Below are positions 24,235-34,164 of a stretch of DNA of 64,000 bases, in pieces. Each line of letters begins with the position of its first letter. Positions within the stretch are counted from its first letter, which is position 1. Below the pieces are notes generated by a model. It was not told the origin of the DNA, made no database searches, and saw only the letters and a program-made list of their open reading frames with translations. Position numbers and translations under genes: made by a program. The stretch is taken from assembly GCF_014633365.1 (NCBI RefSeq), contig NC_068350.1, forward strand, positions 28,325,119 to 28,389,118, given 5' to 3'. The DNA comes from Diospyros lotus (lineage: Eukaryota; Streptophyta; Magnoliopsida; Ericales; Ebenaceae).

Positions 24235-27200
24235 ATGACCAGGTCATCTAAGAAAACATTACTTGACTTGGATCTTGAATTAGAGAACACTCTTAGAAGG
24301 CAAGCTAGAGAGCTTAAGTCTCGGGATAGGATTGACCCTAATAGTGCTTCTAATACTTCATCCGAACCTATTCCAGAATTCATCAATATGGTAGATAATG
24401 GTAATGGAAATAATGGAAATAATGGTAATGGAAATAATGCAAATCATGGTCATTTGGATGGTAGAACCATTAGAGAGCTGGCTGCACCTGATGTGCATTA
24501 TCAGCCCCTATGTATTCAATACCCACAGTTGGATGCTAACTTTGAACTCAAATCTGGACTAATCCATCTGTTGCCCAAGTTTCATGGTCTTGCAGGAGAG
24601 GATCCGCACAAGCATCTAAAAGAATTTCATGTTGTTTGCTCAACCATGCGGCCACAAGGAGTAGATGAAGAGCAGATCAAGCTGAGAGCCTTTCCATTCT
24701 CACTTGATGGATCAGCCAAAGATTGGCTCTACTACCTGCCACCAGCTGTCATTACCAGCTGGGATGGATTGAAAAGGATCTTCCTGGAAAAATTCTTTCT
24801 AGCCTCCAGAACAGCATCAATAAGGAAGGAAATTTGTGGTATAAGGCAGATGAGTGGTGAAACTCTACATGAGTATTGGGAGAGGTTCAAGAAGTTGTGT
24901 TCCAGCTGTCCTCACCATCAGATAAGTGACCAACTCCTAATTCAGTATCTCTATGAAGGTCTAATCCCCATGGATAGGTACTTGGTAGATGCTGCAAGTG
25001 GAGGAGCTTTGGCAGAGAAGACCCCAGCAGCTGCACAAGAGCTGATATCAAAGATGGCACAAAATGCCCAGCAATTTGGCACCAGAATTAACACTCCTAC
25101 AAAAGCCATCAATGAAGTCAATGTGGCTGCCACTATGGACCAGCAAAGGATGGAAAACAAGCTTGAGGAATTGGCTTCCATGGTCAGGCAGTTGGCATTA
25201 GAGAGAAAGCAACCCCAGCAGCAGCTTTGTGGCATTTACTCCTTGCCATCCCATACAACAGACCAATGCCCACAGTTGCAAGAAAATAATGAGACATGTG
25301 CAGGCATTTTTCCTGGAAGACCTTTCCAGCAGCACAATCCACCTTTCCAGCAGCATCCACAACACAAGTATGATCCATACTCAGCCACCTACAATCCAGG
25401 TTGGAGAGACCATCCAAACCTCAGATATGGCAGCCCTTCCAATCAACATGTGCACCAACAGCAGCCATACCAGAATCAACCATTTCAGCAGAGGTTCCAT
25501 CCTTCAAGCAACCATGCTCCACCACCAAGGCAGAATCAAGCCATGCAACAAGCACCACCATTACCCAAGTCAGAACCTACCTTAGATGATCTTGTTAAGC
25601 AACTAGCAGCCAACACACTCCAATTCCAACAGAAAACAGAAACCACAATTCAAAATTTGGAGACCCAAATAGGCCAGCTAGCCACAAACATCAATGAGTT
25701 AAGGAGTCAAGGTTCGGGGCAGCTTCCTTCACAACCAGTTGCCAATCCAAGGGGTAATGTTAGTGCCATCATGCTTCGAAATGGGAAAGAAGTAATCAAC
25801 CAAACCCCTCCACCATCATCAAACATGGAGCAGCATGTAGAGAAGCAGAATGTAGAGGGTAGCAAAGAGCAGCAACCCTCCTCAGTCCAAGAAGCCAAGC
25901 AACCAAACTCCAGCTATCAAGAACAAGGAGAGTCTTCCAACATCCAGCCCCTACCATTCCCACATCGAGCAACACAAAACAAGAAAAGAGCAGAGGCCGA
26001 AGTGGATAAAGAGATTCTGGAAACATTCCAGAAAGTTGAAGTCAACATCCCCCTCCTTGAAGCCATTAGACAAATCCCCAAGTATGCAAAATTTCTCAAG
26101 GATTTGTGTACTCACAAGAGGAAGCTTATGGGGAATGAGAAGATCAACCTTGGGAGAAATGTCTCTGCCCTTATCCAACCTGCCATGCCAGCAAAGTGTA
26201 AAGATCCAGGGATGTTCTCCATTCCTTGTACTATAGGAGACATGCAATTTAGCAATGCTTTACTAGATTTAGGTGCATCCATTAATGTCATGCCTAACTC
26301 TATTTATGCTTCATTGCAGTGTGGTCCTTTGAAGCCAACAGGAGTGGTTGTCCAACTAGCCAATAGAAGTACTGCACACCCCACTGGAGTCCTAGAAGAT
26401 GTGCTGGTTAAGGTTAAGGATTTAATCTTTCCAGCAGATTTTTATGTTTTGAATATGGAAGATAACAGCACACTTGAGCATGCACCCTTGATCCTAGGGA
26501 GACCATTCTTAAAAACTGCTAGAACTATTATCAATGTGCATGAGGGTACACTTTCCATGGAATTTGCTGGTAACACAATTAACTTCAAGATACTTGATGC
26601 CATGAAATTCCCTGCCGAGGATCATTCCACTTTTCAAGTAAATAGAGTTGACCTGTTAGTGAATGAAGCATGTTCTGAGTCTTCTGATTTAATTGATAAA
26701 ATCCCCACTGTGCATGAGTTCCCAGATACGATTATTTGCACTAATTGTAGTGATGGAGAGAGTCAATGTGCTGCATGCTTAGAGATTGCTGAATTTTTGC
26801 ATAGACATGAGTTTGATTTTGATGCTAACATTTCCCAAGTGGAAGATAGTGCTGCTAACCTTGTTGAGCAGGTTGATAGTGCCTTGGAGTTAGAGTTCCA
26901 GTCAAATAGGTCAGCCCCCTCTTTGCAGCAGCCACCCACCATTCAGTGCAAGCCTTTGCCTCAGCACCTCAAGTATGCATTCTTGGAGAAAGATGAGAAG
27001 CTGCCAGTCATCATTGCAAACAACTTGCAGCCTGACCAAGAGAGAAAGTTGCTGGATGTGCTGAAAAACAATAAGAAAGCAATTGGGTGGACTTTAGCGG
27101 ACATAACTGGAATCAGCCCATCTGTTTGCATGCACCGTATCTTATTGGAGAAAGGAGCAAAACCAGCAAGGCAGCCTCAAAGAAGACTTAACCCAACCAT

Positions 27201-28086
27201 CCTTGATGTGGTAAAACAGGAGGTAAGTAAATTACTTGCAGCCGGTATTATTTACCCTATTTCTGACAGCAAGTGGGTGAGTCCCGTGCAGGTTGTTCCA
27301 AAAAAGACGGGCATCACGGTGGTCCCAAATGAGCACAATGAGCTCATCCCCATGAGAGTGCAGAACAGTTGGAGAGTCTGCATTGATTATAGAAAGCTGA
27401 ACCAAGCAACCAGAAAAGATCATTTCCCCCTCCCATTCATTGATCAGATGTTGGAGAGGTTGGCTGGTAAGTCACACTATTGTTTCCTTGACGGTTTTTC
27501 TGGATACTTTCAGATTTGCATAGCCCTAGAGGATCAAGAGAAGACCACCTTCACCTGCCCCTTTGGCACATTCGCTTATAGAAGAATGCCTTTCGGTCTA
27601 TGTAATGCTCCAGGTACCTTTCAGCGATGCATGGTAAGTATATTTTCAGATTTTATAGAGCATTGCATGGAAGTGTTCATGGATGATTTTTCAGTTTATG
27701 GCACTTCTTTTGATGATTGCTTGGTTAGCTTGGGTAGAGTCCTAGAGAGATGCATTGAAAAGAACCTTGTTTTAAATTTCGAAAAATGTCATTTTATGGT
27801 AGAACAAGGAATTGTTTTAGGGCATGTTCTATCTAAGAAGGGTATAGAAGTGGATCGGTCTAAGGTTGATGTTATTGCTTCATTGCCTTACCCCACCTCT
27901 GTGAAGGAGGTGCGTTCTTTCCTTGGCCATGCAGGATTTTACAGGAGGTTCATCAAGGATTTCAGCAAGATTGCACTTCCACTTTCCCACCTTCTCCAGA
28001 AAGAAGTGACCTTCCACTTTGATGAGCAGTGCAAGCGAGCATTCGAGGAACTGAAGAGTCGATTGATTTCTCCACCCATCATATAG
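24235..28086 (+). CDS. Athila-like Gag-protease-RT polyprotein, ending at a TAG
   Basis: 1283 codons. Residues about 1-60 are charged and Asn/Gly-rich; 95-240 form the capsid-like gag domain (PKFHGLAGEDPHKHLKEF); 340-600 are Gln/Pro-rich; the retropepsin motif DLGASINVMP lies near 677; a His/Cys-rich acidic linker precedes RT. RT runs from about 1000 (GWTLADITGISPSVCMHRI, then CIDYRKLNQ near 1047) to the polymerase motif FMDDF near 1147 and SFLGHAGFYRRFI. The ATG at 24235 is chosen because it opens the conserved Athila start. Gag packages the RNA, protease processes the product, RT copies it. The frame stops at TAG 28084-28086 between RT and RNase H; the next sense codons continue the family sequence in the same frame. 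Confidence 0.93.
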   Translation: MTRSSKKTLLDLDLELENTLRRQARELKSRDRIDPNSASNTSSEPIPEFINMVDNGNGNNGNNGNGNNANHGHLDGRTIRELAAPDVHYQPLCIQYPQLDANFELKSGLIHLLPKFHGLAGEDPHKHLKEFHVVCSTMRPQGVDEEQIKLRAFPFSLDGSAKDWLYYLPPAVITSWDGLKRIFLEKFFLASRTASIRKEICGIRQMSGETLHEYWERFKKLCSSCPHHQISDQLLIQYLYEGLIPMDRYLVDAASGGALAEKTPAAAQELISKMAQNAQQFGTRINTPTKAINEVNVAATMDQQRMENKLEELASMVRQLALERKQPQQQLCGIYSLPSHTTDQCPQLQENNETCAGIFPGRPFQQHNPPFQQHPQHKYDPYSATYNPGWRDHPNLRYGSPSNQHVHQQQPYQNQPFQQRFHPSSNHAPPPRQNQAMQQAPPLPKSEPTLDDLVKQLAANTLQFQQKTETTIQNLETQIGQLATNINELRSQGSGQLPSQPVANPRGNVSAIMLRNGKEVINQTPPPSSNMEQHVEKQNVEGSKEQQPSSVQEAKQPNSSYQEQGESSNIQPLPFPHRATQNKKRAEAEVDKEILETFQKVEVNIPLLEAIRQIPKYAKFLKDLCTHKRKLMGNEKINLGRNVSALIQPAMPAKCKDPGMFSIPCTIGDMQFSNALLDLGASINVMPNSIYASLQCGPLKPTGVVVQLANRSTAHPTGVLEDVLVKVKDLIFPADFYVLNMEDNSTLEHAPLILGRPFLKTARTIINVHEGTLSMEFAGNTINFKILDAMKFPAEDHSTFQVNRVDLLVNEACSESSDLIDKIPTVHEFPDTIICTNCSDGESQCAACLEIAEFLHRHEFDFDANISQVEDSAANLVEQVDSALELEFQSNRSAPSLQQPPTIQCKPLPQHLKYAFLEKDEKLPVIIANNLQPDQERKLLDVLKNNKKAIGWTLADITGISPSVCMHRILLEKGAKPARQPQRRLNPTILDVVKQEVSKLLAAGIIYPISDSKWVSPVQVVPKKTGITVVPNEHNELIPMRVQNSWRVCIDYRKLNQATRKDHFPLPFIDQMLERLAGKSHYCFLDGFSGYFQICIALEDQEKTTFTCPFGTFAYRRMPFGLCNAPGTFQRCMVSIFSDFIEHCMEVFMDDFSVYGTSFDDCLVSLGRVLERCIEKNLVLNFEKCHFMVEQGIVLGHVLSKKGIEVDRSKVDVIASLPYPTSVKEVRSFLGHAGFYRRFIKDFSKIALPLSHLLQKEVTFHFDEQCKRAFEELKSRLISPPII
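28084..28086 (+). other. Single in-frame TAG splitting the Athila-like polyprotein
   Basis: The codon sits between ...SPPII and [15 protein letters not shown]. Related elements usually have a Gln or similar codon at this spot, so one C-to-T change would explain it. The next bases (CCACCC) do not form the known CAA-UUA-type readthrough context. It is the only stop in 1873 codons. Confidence 0.8.
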
Positions 28087-29853
28087 CCACCCGACTGGGA
28101 GTTGCCCTTCGAGCTGATGTGCGACGCCTCCAACTTTGCAGTGGGCGCTGTCCTTTCACAACGTGTGGAGAAGAAGTCACATGTCATTGCCTATGCCTCG
28201 CGCACCTTGGATGCTGCTCAAGCAAACTACACCACGACTGAGAAGGAGCTTTTAGCTATTGTGTTTGCTTTAGATAAATTTCGCTCCTATCTTCTGGGTT
28301 CTAATGTTGTCGTGTTTTCTGACCATGCAGCCCTAAAATACTTATTGAAGAAGCCCGATGCTAAGCCCCGGTTGATACGGTGGATGCTCCTACTTCAGGA
28401 GTTCAATGTGGAGATAAAAGATAAGAGTGGGGTCGAGAACCTTATAGCTGATCATTTGAGCCGGGTCCCTCCTTCTTCAGATTCCACAGTCATGGACTCC
28501 CAGCCTATCAGGGATGATTTCCCAGATGAGTTATTATACCACATTCATGGTGTTGAGCCCTGGTATGCTGATTTGGTAAATTATTTAGTTGCTTCTGAAT
28601 TACCTGCATATTTTAAGAAGGAACAGCTAAATAAATTTAAGAGTCAGGCTCGGTATTATGTGTGGGATGATCCCTATCTGTGGCGCATGTGTAGTGACCA
28701 GGTCATTAGGAGATGTGTGCCTAACCGTGAGTTTGCATCTGTCTTAAATTTTTGTCACACACTTGCATGTGGTGGTCACTTTGGTCCCCAACGTACAGCT
28801 AGGAAAGTCCTAGATTCTGGATTATATTGGCCTTCACTCTTTAAGGATTCATATGAGTTCTGTAAGAATTGCACACGTTGTCAACACACAGGCACTATAT
28901 CACGTAGGAATGAAATGCCTCAACAACCCTTATTGTTTTGTGAAATCTTTGATGTTTGGGGCATTGACTTCATGGGTCCATTTCCTGTGTCATTTGGTTA
29001 TTTGTACATTCTGTTAGCTGTGGATTATGTTTCTAAGTGGGTGGAAGCTAAAGCCACCAGGACTGATGATGCTTCTGTGGTTGCAGATTTTGTTCGTTCT
29101 CACATCTTTTGCAGGTTTGGCATGCCTAGGGCCATCATCAGCGACCAAGGATCCCACTTTTGCAACAGAAAGATGGACACCCTACTTCGTAAGTATGGGG
29201 TAATACACAAAGTGGCGACTCCTTATCATCCACAGACTAATGGGCAAGCTGAAGTCTCAAATAGGGAAATCAAGCAAATTTTGGAGAAGACTGTCCAGCC
29301 CAATAGGAAAGACTGGAGCACGAGATTAGAAGATGCACTTTGGGCCTACCGCACGGCCTACAAAACCCCCATCGGCATGTCCCCCTATAGGTTGGTTTTT
29401 GGAAAAGCGTGTCACTTGCCGGTGGAAGTGGAGCATAAGGCGTATTGGGCGGTGAAGCAATGCAATATGGACATCAGTCAATCGGGGTCCCAAAGAAAGC
29501 TCCAACTTCAAGAGCTTGAGGAGATTAGGATGGACGCATATGAGAACTCACGCATCTACAAGGAGAAGACTAAGGCTGTGCATGACAAGCTTATTGTGAG
29601 GAAGACATTCGAAGTTGGCCAAAAAGTTCTGCTATACAATTCTCGTCTCAAGTTGATGCCCGATAAGTTACGTTCTCGTTGGACTGGTCCTTTCATAGTT
29701 ATTCATGTTTTTCCCTTTGGTGCAGTTGCAATCAAGGACGAGTCCAATGCAAAGCAATTCACAGTGAACGGGCAGCGGCTTAAGCCATTCTACGAGAGCT
29801 TTCAGGAGCATATTGTGGAGGAGCTGCATCTCCTCAACGCCACCTACATTTGA
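28087..29853 (+). CDS. Athila-like RNase H-integrase, in frame after the TAG
   Basis: The frame is continuous with the upstream polyprotein. The first methionine is 28102, but translation probably depends on the upstream start. RNase [44 protein letters not shown], and DHLSR near residue 120 from 28102. Integrase: zinc-binding HHCC (H in [12 protein letters not shown] near 217 to CKNCTRC), then catalytic acids in GIDFMGPF (about 286), SDQGSHF (about 347) and GQAEVSNRE (about 383). It ends with an RLKPFYE-type tail and no chromodomain. RNase H degrades the RNA template and integrase inserts the DNA copy. All visible catalytic residues are intact, so this half would be functional if reached by ribosomes. 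No env-like frame follows. Confidence 0.92.
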   Translation, partial: PPDWELPFELMCDASNFAVGAVLSQRVEKKSHVIAYASRTLDAAQANYTTTEKELLAIVFALDKFRSYLLGSNVVVFSDHAALKYLLKKPDAKPRLIRWMLLLQEFNVEIKDKSGVENLIADHLSRVPPSSDSTVMDSQPIRDDFPDELLYHIHGVEPWYADLVNYLVASELPAYFKKEQLNKFKSQARYYVWDDPYLWRMCSDQVIRRCVPNREFASVLNFCHTLACGGHFGPQRTARKVLDSGLYWPSLFKDSYEFCKNCTRCQHTGTISRRNEMPQQPLLFCEIFDVWGIDFMGPFPVSFGYLYILLAVDYVSKWVEAKATRTDDASVVADFVRSHIFCRFGMPRAIISDQGSHFCNRKMDTLLRKYGVIHKVATPYHPQTNGQAEVSNREIKQILEKTVQPNRKDWSTRLEDALWAYRTAYKTPIGMSPYRLVFGKACHLPVEVEHKAYWAVKQCNMDISQSGSQRKLQLQELEEIRMDAYENSRIYKEKTKAVHDKLIVRKTFEVGQKVLLYNSRLKLMPDKLRSRWTGPFIVIHVFPFGAVAIKDESNAKQFTVNGQRLKPFYESFQEHIVEELHLLNATYI

Positions 29854-29944
29854 TACATCAGGCTGTTTCTCTCTCCCTAGTATTTTACATTTACTTGTCT
29901 TATTCTTGATTGGAATTGCATGTTTACATTGAGGGCAATGTAAA

Positions 29945-29963
29945 GTCTAAGTGTGGGGGGAGG
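29945..29963 (+). promoter_or_regulatory. Extra polypurine tract just after integrase
   Basis: GTCTAAGTGTGGGGGGAGG, about 90 bases after the stop codon, closely resembles the true tract at 31155-31176 (AAAAGTCTAAGTATGGGGG). It could prime a second plus-strand start. Confidence 0.65.
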
Positions 29964-31154
29964 CAGCATTCTTATTTTGGCAACATTTTCTTTATCTTTT
30001 CATATTTTTTTTTCCTTGGGTTTAGTTGAGTTTGTTTTGCGTGGAAATGCAAGTTAAGCAATTAAGTCTAAAAGAACCCATCATGATTAGAACTTCAATC
30101 TTATCTTCCTTAATTTCGAGTGACTTGGCAATGAGTTTGATTTGATAGATTGATTGGGTAGTCTACAGCCGTGAGGATTTTGAGCCTATTGTCTTTCTTG
30201 TGTGTGTGTGCATTCACCTATCATGATCTCCACTCTAGAACTTGTTTTGATTCTTGGTTGAGGCTATATTTGTTCATGCATGACTCAAACATGATTAAGG
30301 CATTCTTTCTTGTCCCCATTTAGCCATTTTGTTATACGAAAAAAAAAAAAACAAACAAAAAAAATTCAATCAATCCCTTTCGCTTGCCACTTAGAGCCAT
30401 CAGTTTTACCCTTCATTCTCATACACCCTTTTTGGACCTTCCAACCTAAGTGCATTCTAGTGAGAGAGATTGAATTCATCGAGCAAGTCATAAGGCCAAA
30501 GGCCATTTGCATCCATGAAAAAGAAAAAGAAAAGCAAGAAAAGGATAGAAGGGTGAGAAGGAGCGTAAAACGCACTCACCTCTTTCGAAAAAAAAAAAAA
30601 AAAAAAAAAAAAAAAGAAAATTGATGAGAAAAAGAAGAAAGCAAAGTTGAGACAGAGCGTAAAACGCACTCAACCGAATAAAGATGCAATGTTCTTCATA
30701 ACGCTTGGAAATTCTATCTCTTGATCTTAGAGTTGCATGAAATGTTTTCTCGACCTAAGGCATGTTTTCCTTCATTGTTGTCTTTCCATTTCTTTCTTCC
30801 CCACATTACAACCCTGAATAAGTCCTTTTGATTTGTGGCATGCATTTGACATGGATAGTGGAGATTGAGAAGATAAACAAGCTTATGGTAGTGGAATTGT
30901 GATTGGGTGAATTTGAGCGAAACAGTCACCACCACCTCTTGAGAGATTTTTGAGCATACACTTGTCCTGTGAGAGGCTTCTACTTTTGATTTGTCTTATT
31001 GGATGAATTGCCATGTCACTTGTTTTCTTGGAAGTAGAGGAAAAATGATCTTTGAATGATGAATTCTTGAAGACTTACCTACCTTGCATCTAATTTATGT
31101 TTTTCCACATTTCTATTCTTGAGTCATAGAGTCTAGTGTTTTGCCCAGGAGTGC
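29964..31154 (+). other. Non-coding block between two polypurine tracts
   Basis: 1.2 kb with no supported frame. It has two A-runs (30340-30364 and 30588-30616) each beside a copy of GAGCGTAAAACGCACTCA (30562 and 30655), itself partly palindromic (GCGTAAAACGC). The small Phe-rich or Lys-rich frames across the A-runs are rejected. Confidence 0.6.
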
Positions 31155-31176
31155 AAAAGTCTAAGTATGGGGGAAT
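31155..31176 (+). promoter_or_regulatory. Athila-like polypurine tract
   Basis: AAAAGTCTAAGTATGGGGGA followed by AT, directly abutting the 3' LTR start TGATAACATG. Confidence 0.85.
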
Positions 31177-32370
31177 TGATAACATGCATATTTATACCAT
31201 ATTTTGGCATTTCACCTCATTCTTATTAGGCCATTTGAAGTAATTTTTGCTGATATTTCATTGTTTCTATTTTATTATGCTTCAAATTGTCCTTACACTA
31301 TTTTCTATCTTACCTCTACTCTATGGATCCAGGCTTTAGGGAATGTTGGATGGGCTAGAGAAATGGCTCAACTAAAGGAGCTTGGGCCTACTTTCAAGGA
31401 GCTTGGGCCTACTTTCAAGGAGCAGACTTGGGCTACTCATTGTGCTGTTTTGGGCTCACTTGTTTTCTGTTGGGCTAGGCCCAACCCTAGCCTCCCTAAC
31501 CTTTCCCTTCTTAGCCATGTATTTAAGGCCTCTTAGCATTAATTTCCAGAGGATGATGAGATAGAAAGAGAGGAGAAAATAGAGAGGATTCTGCCCGTTT
31601 TTGTTGTTGTAGCACTTTCCTGTTTTTTACATCTTTTGTTCCATTTTGTTTTCCTTTCTGTAATGATAGGCTAGAGCATTTGTAACCGGTTGTGTGACTT
31701 GAATCCATGTGGAATTTGAGTCCCGGATGAGCTGCAAGAATCTGGTTTGTTGTTTGTTTCTTATTCATTTCTATTTGGTTTAGTTTGAGCAGATTTGTGA
31801 ATGCATGGAGTTCATGGCAGGTTTGTGTGAATTTGCATGGTTTCATATTCTGTTAAGTGCTTAAGAGAACAGAATGTTATAGCCGGTTGGTATAACATCT
31901 CGGAAATGAATATTATGTGCTTGAACGGTTGTTCTTGCATAGGTCCGGATAGGTTGAATAGAGAGTGAATGGTTGCATTTTGTTTACAAGAGATTTCTGT
32001 ATCCATTTTGTTGTTCCAATCATTCTAATCCTTGGACGGTTGTTGGGGATGCTTTGAGTTTGTTTTCCGGAGATCAAAGCATCTAGCAAACCAAGATATA
32101 TAGAGTGGACAAGGAAGATTTCACATAGGAGACAAATACACAGCCGGTTGCACTTCTCTTATTGATTTTTCATCCATCTTCATCTTTCTGTTTTGCCAAT
32201 TAGTTTTCTGTCAAACCCCCCCCCCCCAAACAAACTGTTATTTGTATTGGTTCTCCTTGTTGGTAGAAGAAGGTGAGGCTCCTTGTGAGAGATGACCTAG
32301 GGTGCACTTTGCTGCAAACTAGAGAAGAGATTCATAGATCTCTAATTCTGGAGCGGTTCGACAGCCGGTC
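31177..32370 (+). repeat. Athila-like 3' LTR (1194 bp)
   Basis: Near-identical to 21754-22926. Differences: G to A at the sixth base, A to G in TTTTCCAGAG (5' copy near 22626), A4C10 versus A3C12 in the homopolymer, and a 21-bp tandem duplication. The final A is lost together with the first two bases of the expected right target duplication. Confidence 0.93.
31380..31421 (+). repeat. 21-bp tandem duplication private to the 3' LTR
   Basis: GCTTGGGCCTACTTTCAAGG plus A occurs twice in a row (31380-31400, 31401-31421); the 5' LTR has one copy at 21959-21979. It arose during or after the last replication cycle. Confidence 0.9.
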
Positions 32371-32373
32371 CCT

Positions 32374-33289
32374 CTAAAGAGAACTGGATGATATAAGAGG
32401 AGGAGATGTCCTCCTGCATGCATGCACCGTGCATTTGTAGGTGATGGGACTGACTATCCGTGCCGATGGAGGTTCCTAGGTGGTAGCATGGTCGCAACGG
32501 GACCCTCATTAATATGGATGTAATCCACCATTAATGAGGGCATGATCTGAGGTGGCCGCACGGATACTCAGTGGAATTGCAATAATGTAGTGGCAGGCTG
32601 GCGCTAGGCCAAGATTGGGCCTAAGGAGAAGGCCGAGATTAGGTCTGAGGAGAGGACTGAGATTGGGCCTGAGGAGAGGGCCGAGATTGGGCCTAAGGAG
32701 AGGGTTGAGATTGGGCCTAAGGAGAGGGTCGAGATTGGGCCCAGACGGTCCACAGCCCCCCAGGTTGGATGCTCGAGTAACAAGCGTTCGAGTCAGAAAA
32801 GGGAGGCCTGGGCAGTTTTTGCTACATGTGCTAGTTTTTTAGGGTCGAATTAAGTGTGATCGATACGGTCAGTCTAACTGATTTTAGCTTAGCTTGAATG
32901 GCAGTCCTGGAGTCATTTCGAGGTCAGCTTGACCTCGAAAAAAGAGTGGTATTCTTTATACGATGACCCGTGACGTGTGTGGCCTCGGGATTCGAGGCAT
33001 TTTTCCTAGGAGTTGAGGGTGTTATTTGGGTAGTAACTGGCAATCCATTATATGCGTGACAGGTGGCGGTTTGGTGATAATAGATATGTGGGATGTGTCA
33101 TAGGTATTCTTCAACGGTCTTTATAAGGATCCCCTTTGGGCCAAGGTTTCCTCGCTTTCTCAGTAGCAGGAAAAAGGAGATAGGCGTAGGGGTTTTGGTG
33201 AACCTTGCGAGTGACAGCCTATTCAATTGCTCTTTACGGTTGTGTGCTTGTAAGGCAAATGGCTTTTGCATATGGTAAAAAAGATATCA
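32374..33289. other. Right flank of the Athila-like insertion, promoter-like DNA without a gene
   Basis: No supported frame. It contains a 24-bp tandem array (separate entry), TTTATAAGGATCC (about 33120) as a TATA-like site followed by a pyrimidine-rich stretch, and ends near ATGGCTTTTGCATATGG where LTR relic Y begins. It may be upstream DNA of the old Transposase_28-like element whose coding remains appear after 45858. Confidence 0.35.
32608..32745 (+). repeat. 24-bp minisatellite, nearly six units
   Basis: Units of the type GCCGAGATTGGGCCTGAGGA-GAGG start at 32608 and repeat every 24 bases with 1-4 changes each. The unit is a multiple of three, so the plus frame 32615-32842 reads as a Leu-Arg-Gly-Pro repeat; this is a by-product, not evidence for a gene. 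Confidence 0.85.
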
Positions 33290-33604
33290 GGGAATCTCGA
33301 GAACCCCCGGGCGCGTCACTATAAGGGAATCCCCAGGAATCTTTTTTTTTTCCAAGTCTGTTACACACGACACCATGAGTACAATCTTCACATGTAGATG
33401 AAACACCCGTCGCATACAATGGCTGGCGCCCATGGTGACTTCAAGAATAATCTTCACATGCAGGTAAAAATCTCGAGAACCCCAGTCTTACTCGTTTAAC
33501 TAACAAGATCAACAGACTTAAAACAAAACGAGACATAATATAACGTAGCAGATTAAATAATATCAAAATGTCGTGACCTAACACGAGTTCCTTACAAGGT
33601 GTTC
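33290..33604 (+). repeat. LTR relic Y, left piece
   Basis: GAATCTCGAGAACCCCCGGG, then ...AGGAATC and a T-run, matches the start layout of LTR relic Z (14484). It stops at TGTTC (33600-33604), the target duplication of solo LTR X, and resumes at 43634. The exact left border is uncertain. Confidence 0.5.
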
Positions 33605-34164
33605 TGTAACGCCCCGCTCCCACTTACGGGTGTTACTCGTGAACAATTACCTGAATTGTCCACCTACCTGGTCTTTGATGAAGGGCGGACTATGTTTCAA
33701 GAAGAAACGCCCTAGGTGGGAACTAGGCTCGTCCTTCCCTTCCCTCATCCCCAGGATTCATTAGCGAAATTGGGCTTTAACCACATTGCATTTGATTAAA
33801 AGAAATCTTGCGAAGATGCCCAATCATTATTTTCTCATTTGAATTTAATTCTTTTTCGACCAAGAATTTTACCGGGCTCCAAATATCACCATTTAAACCA
33901 ATCCATTGATGGATCACCAATTTTGGAGGAAAACTCATCATTTTCAAATTTTCCACATTAATCTCCAAAATGCCCGAAAAATCCCTTTATTTTGAAAATT
34001 CCTCCGGGGCCCAAATTCAATTAAGAAATGCCCCAAAATTCCCCAATTTTTCTAATTTGTTTTAAAAAAATTGGCCCGCGGGGGCCGCTGGCCCGCGCGG
34101 GGCCCCGCTAGCCGCGCGGGCTGGCCTCGCATGCCGCACGCGGCTGCCCGCGCGCATGGCCGCC
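33605..34164 (+). mobile_element. Solo LTR X, left piece (TGTAACGCCC-type family)
   Basis: Starts TGTAACGCCCCGCTCCCACTT right after TGTTC and matches copies W and V. It ends inside its GC-rich island (34070-34164) where the minus-strand gag-only element has inserted; CCGCC (34160-34164) is duplicated at 41472-41476. The remainder is 41477-43628. The assembled LTR is about 2.7 kb, comparable to the 2772 bp of copy V. Confidence 0.88.

Larger units (their letters stand above)
21754..32370 (+). mobile_element. Athila-like Ty3/gypsy retrotransposon, nearly complete and very young
   Basis: 10.6 kb on the plus strand: 5' LTR, Asp-tRNA-type primer site, 1.3-kb leader, one long gag-protease-RT-RNase H-integrase frame broken by a single TAG, a 1.3-kb non-coding block, polypurine tract, 3' LTR. 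The two LTRs differ by only two substitutions, a homopolymer change and one 21-bp duplication over about 1.17 kb. Gag opening (MTRSSKK, LDLDLELE), protease DLGASINVMP, RT FMDDFSVYG and the primer site are those of plant Athila elements. No env-like frame follows integrase. Left flank TACCT; the right junction retains only CCT, which fits a 3-base loss at the end of the 3' LTR. Confidence 0.93.

Noticed and set aside
30310..30673. Lys-rich and Phe-rich ORFs on both strands after the Athila-like integrase, considered as an env-like frame
   Set aside because: They arise from A-runs; no signal peptide plus transmembrane layout or length expected of an env-like protein.
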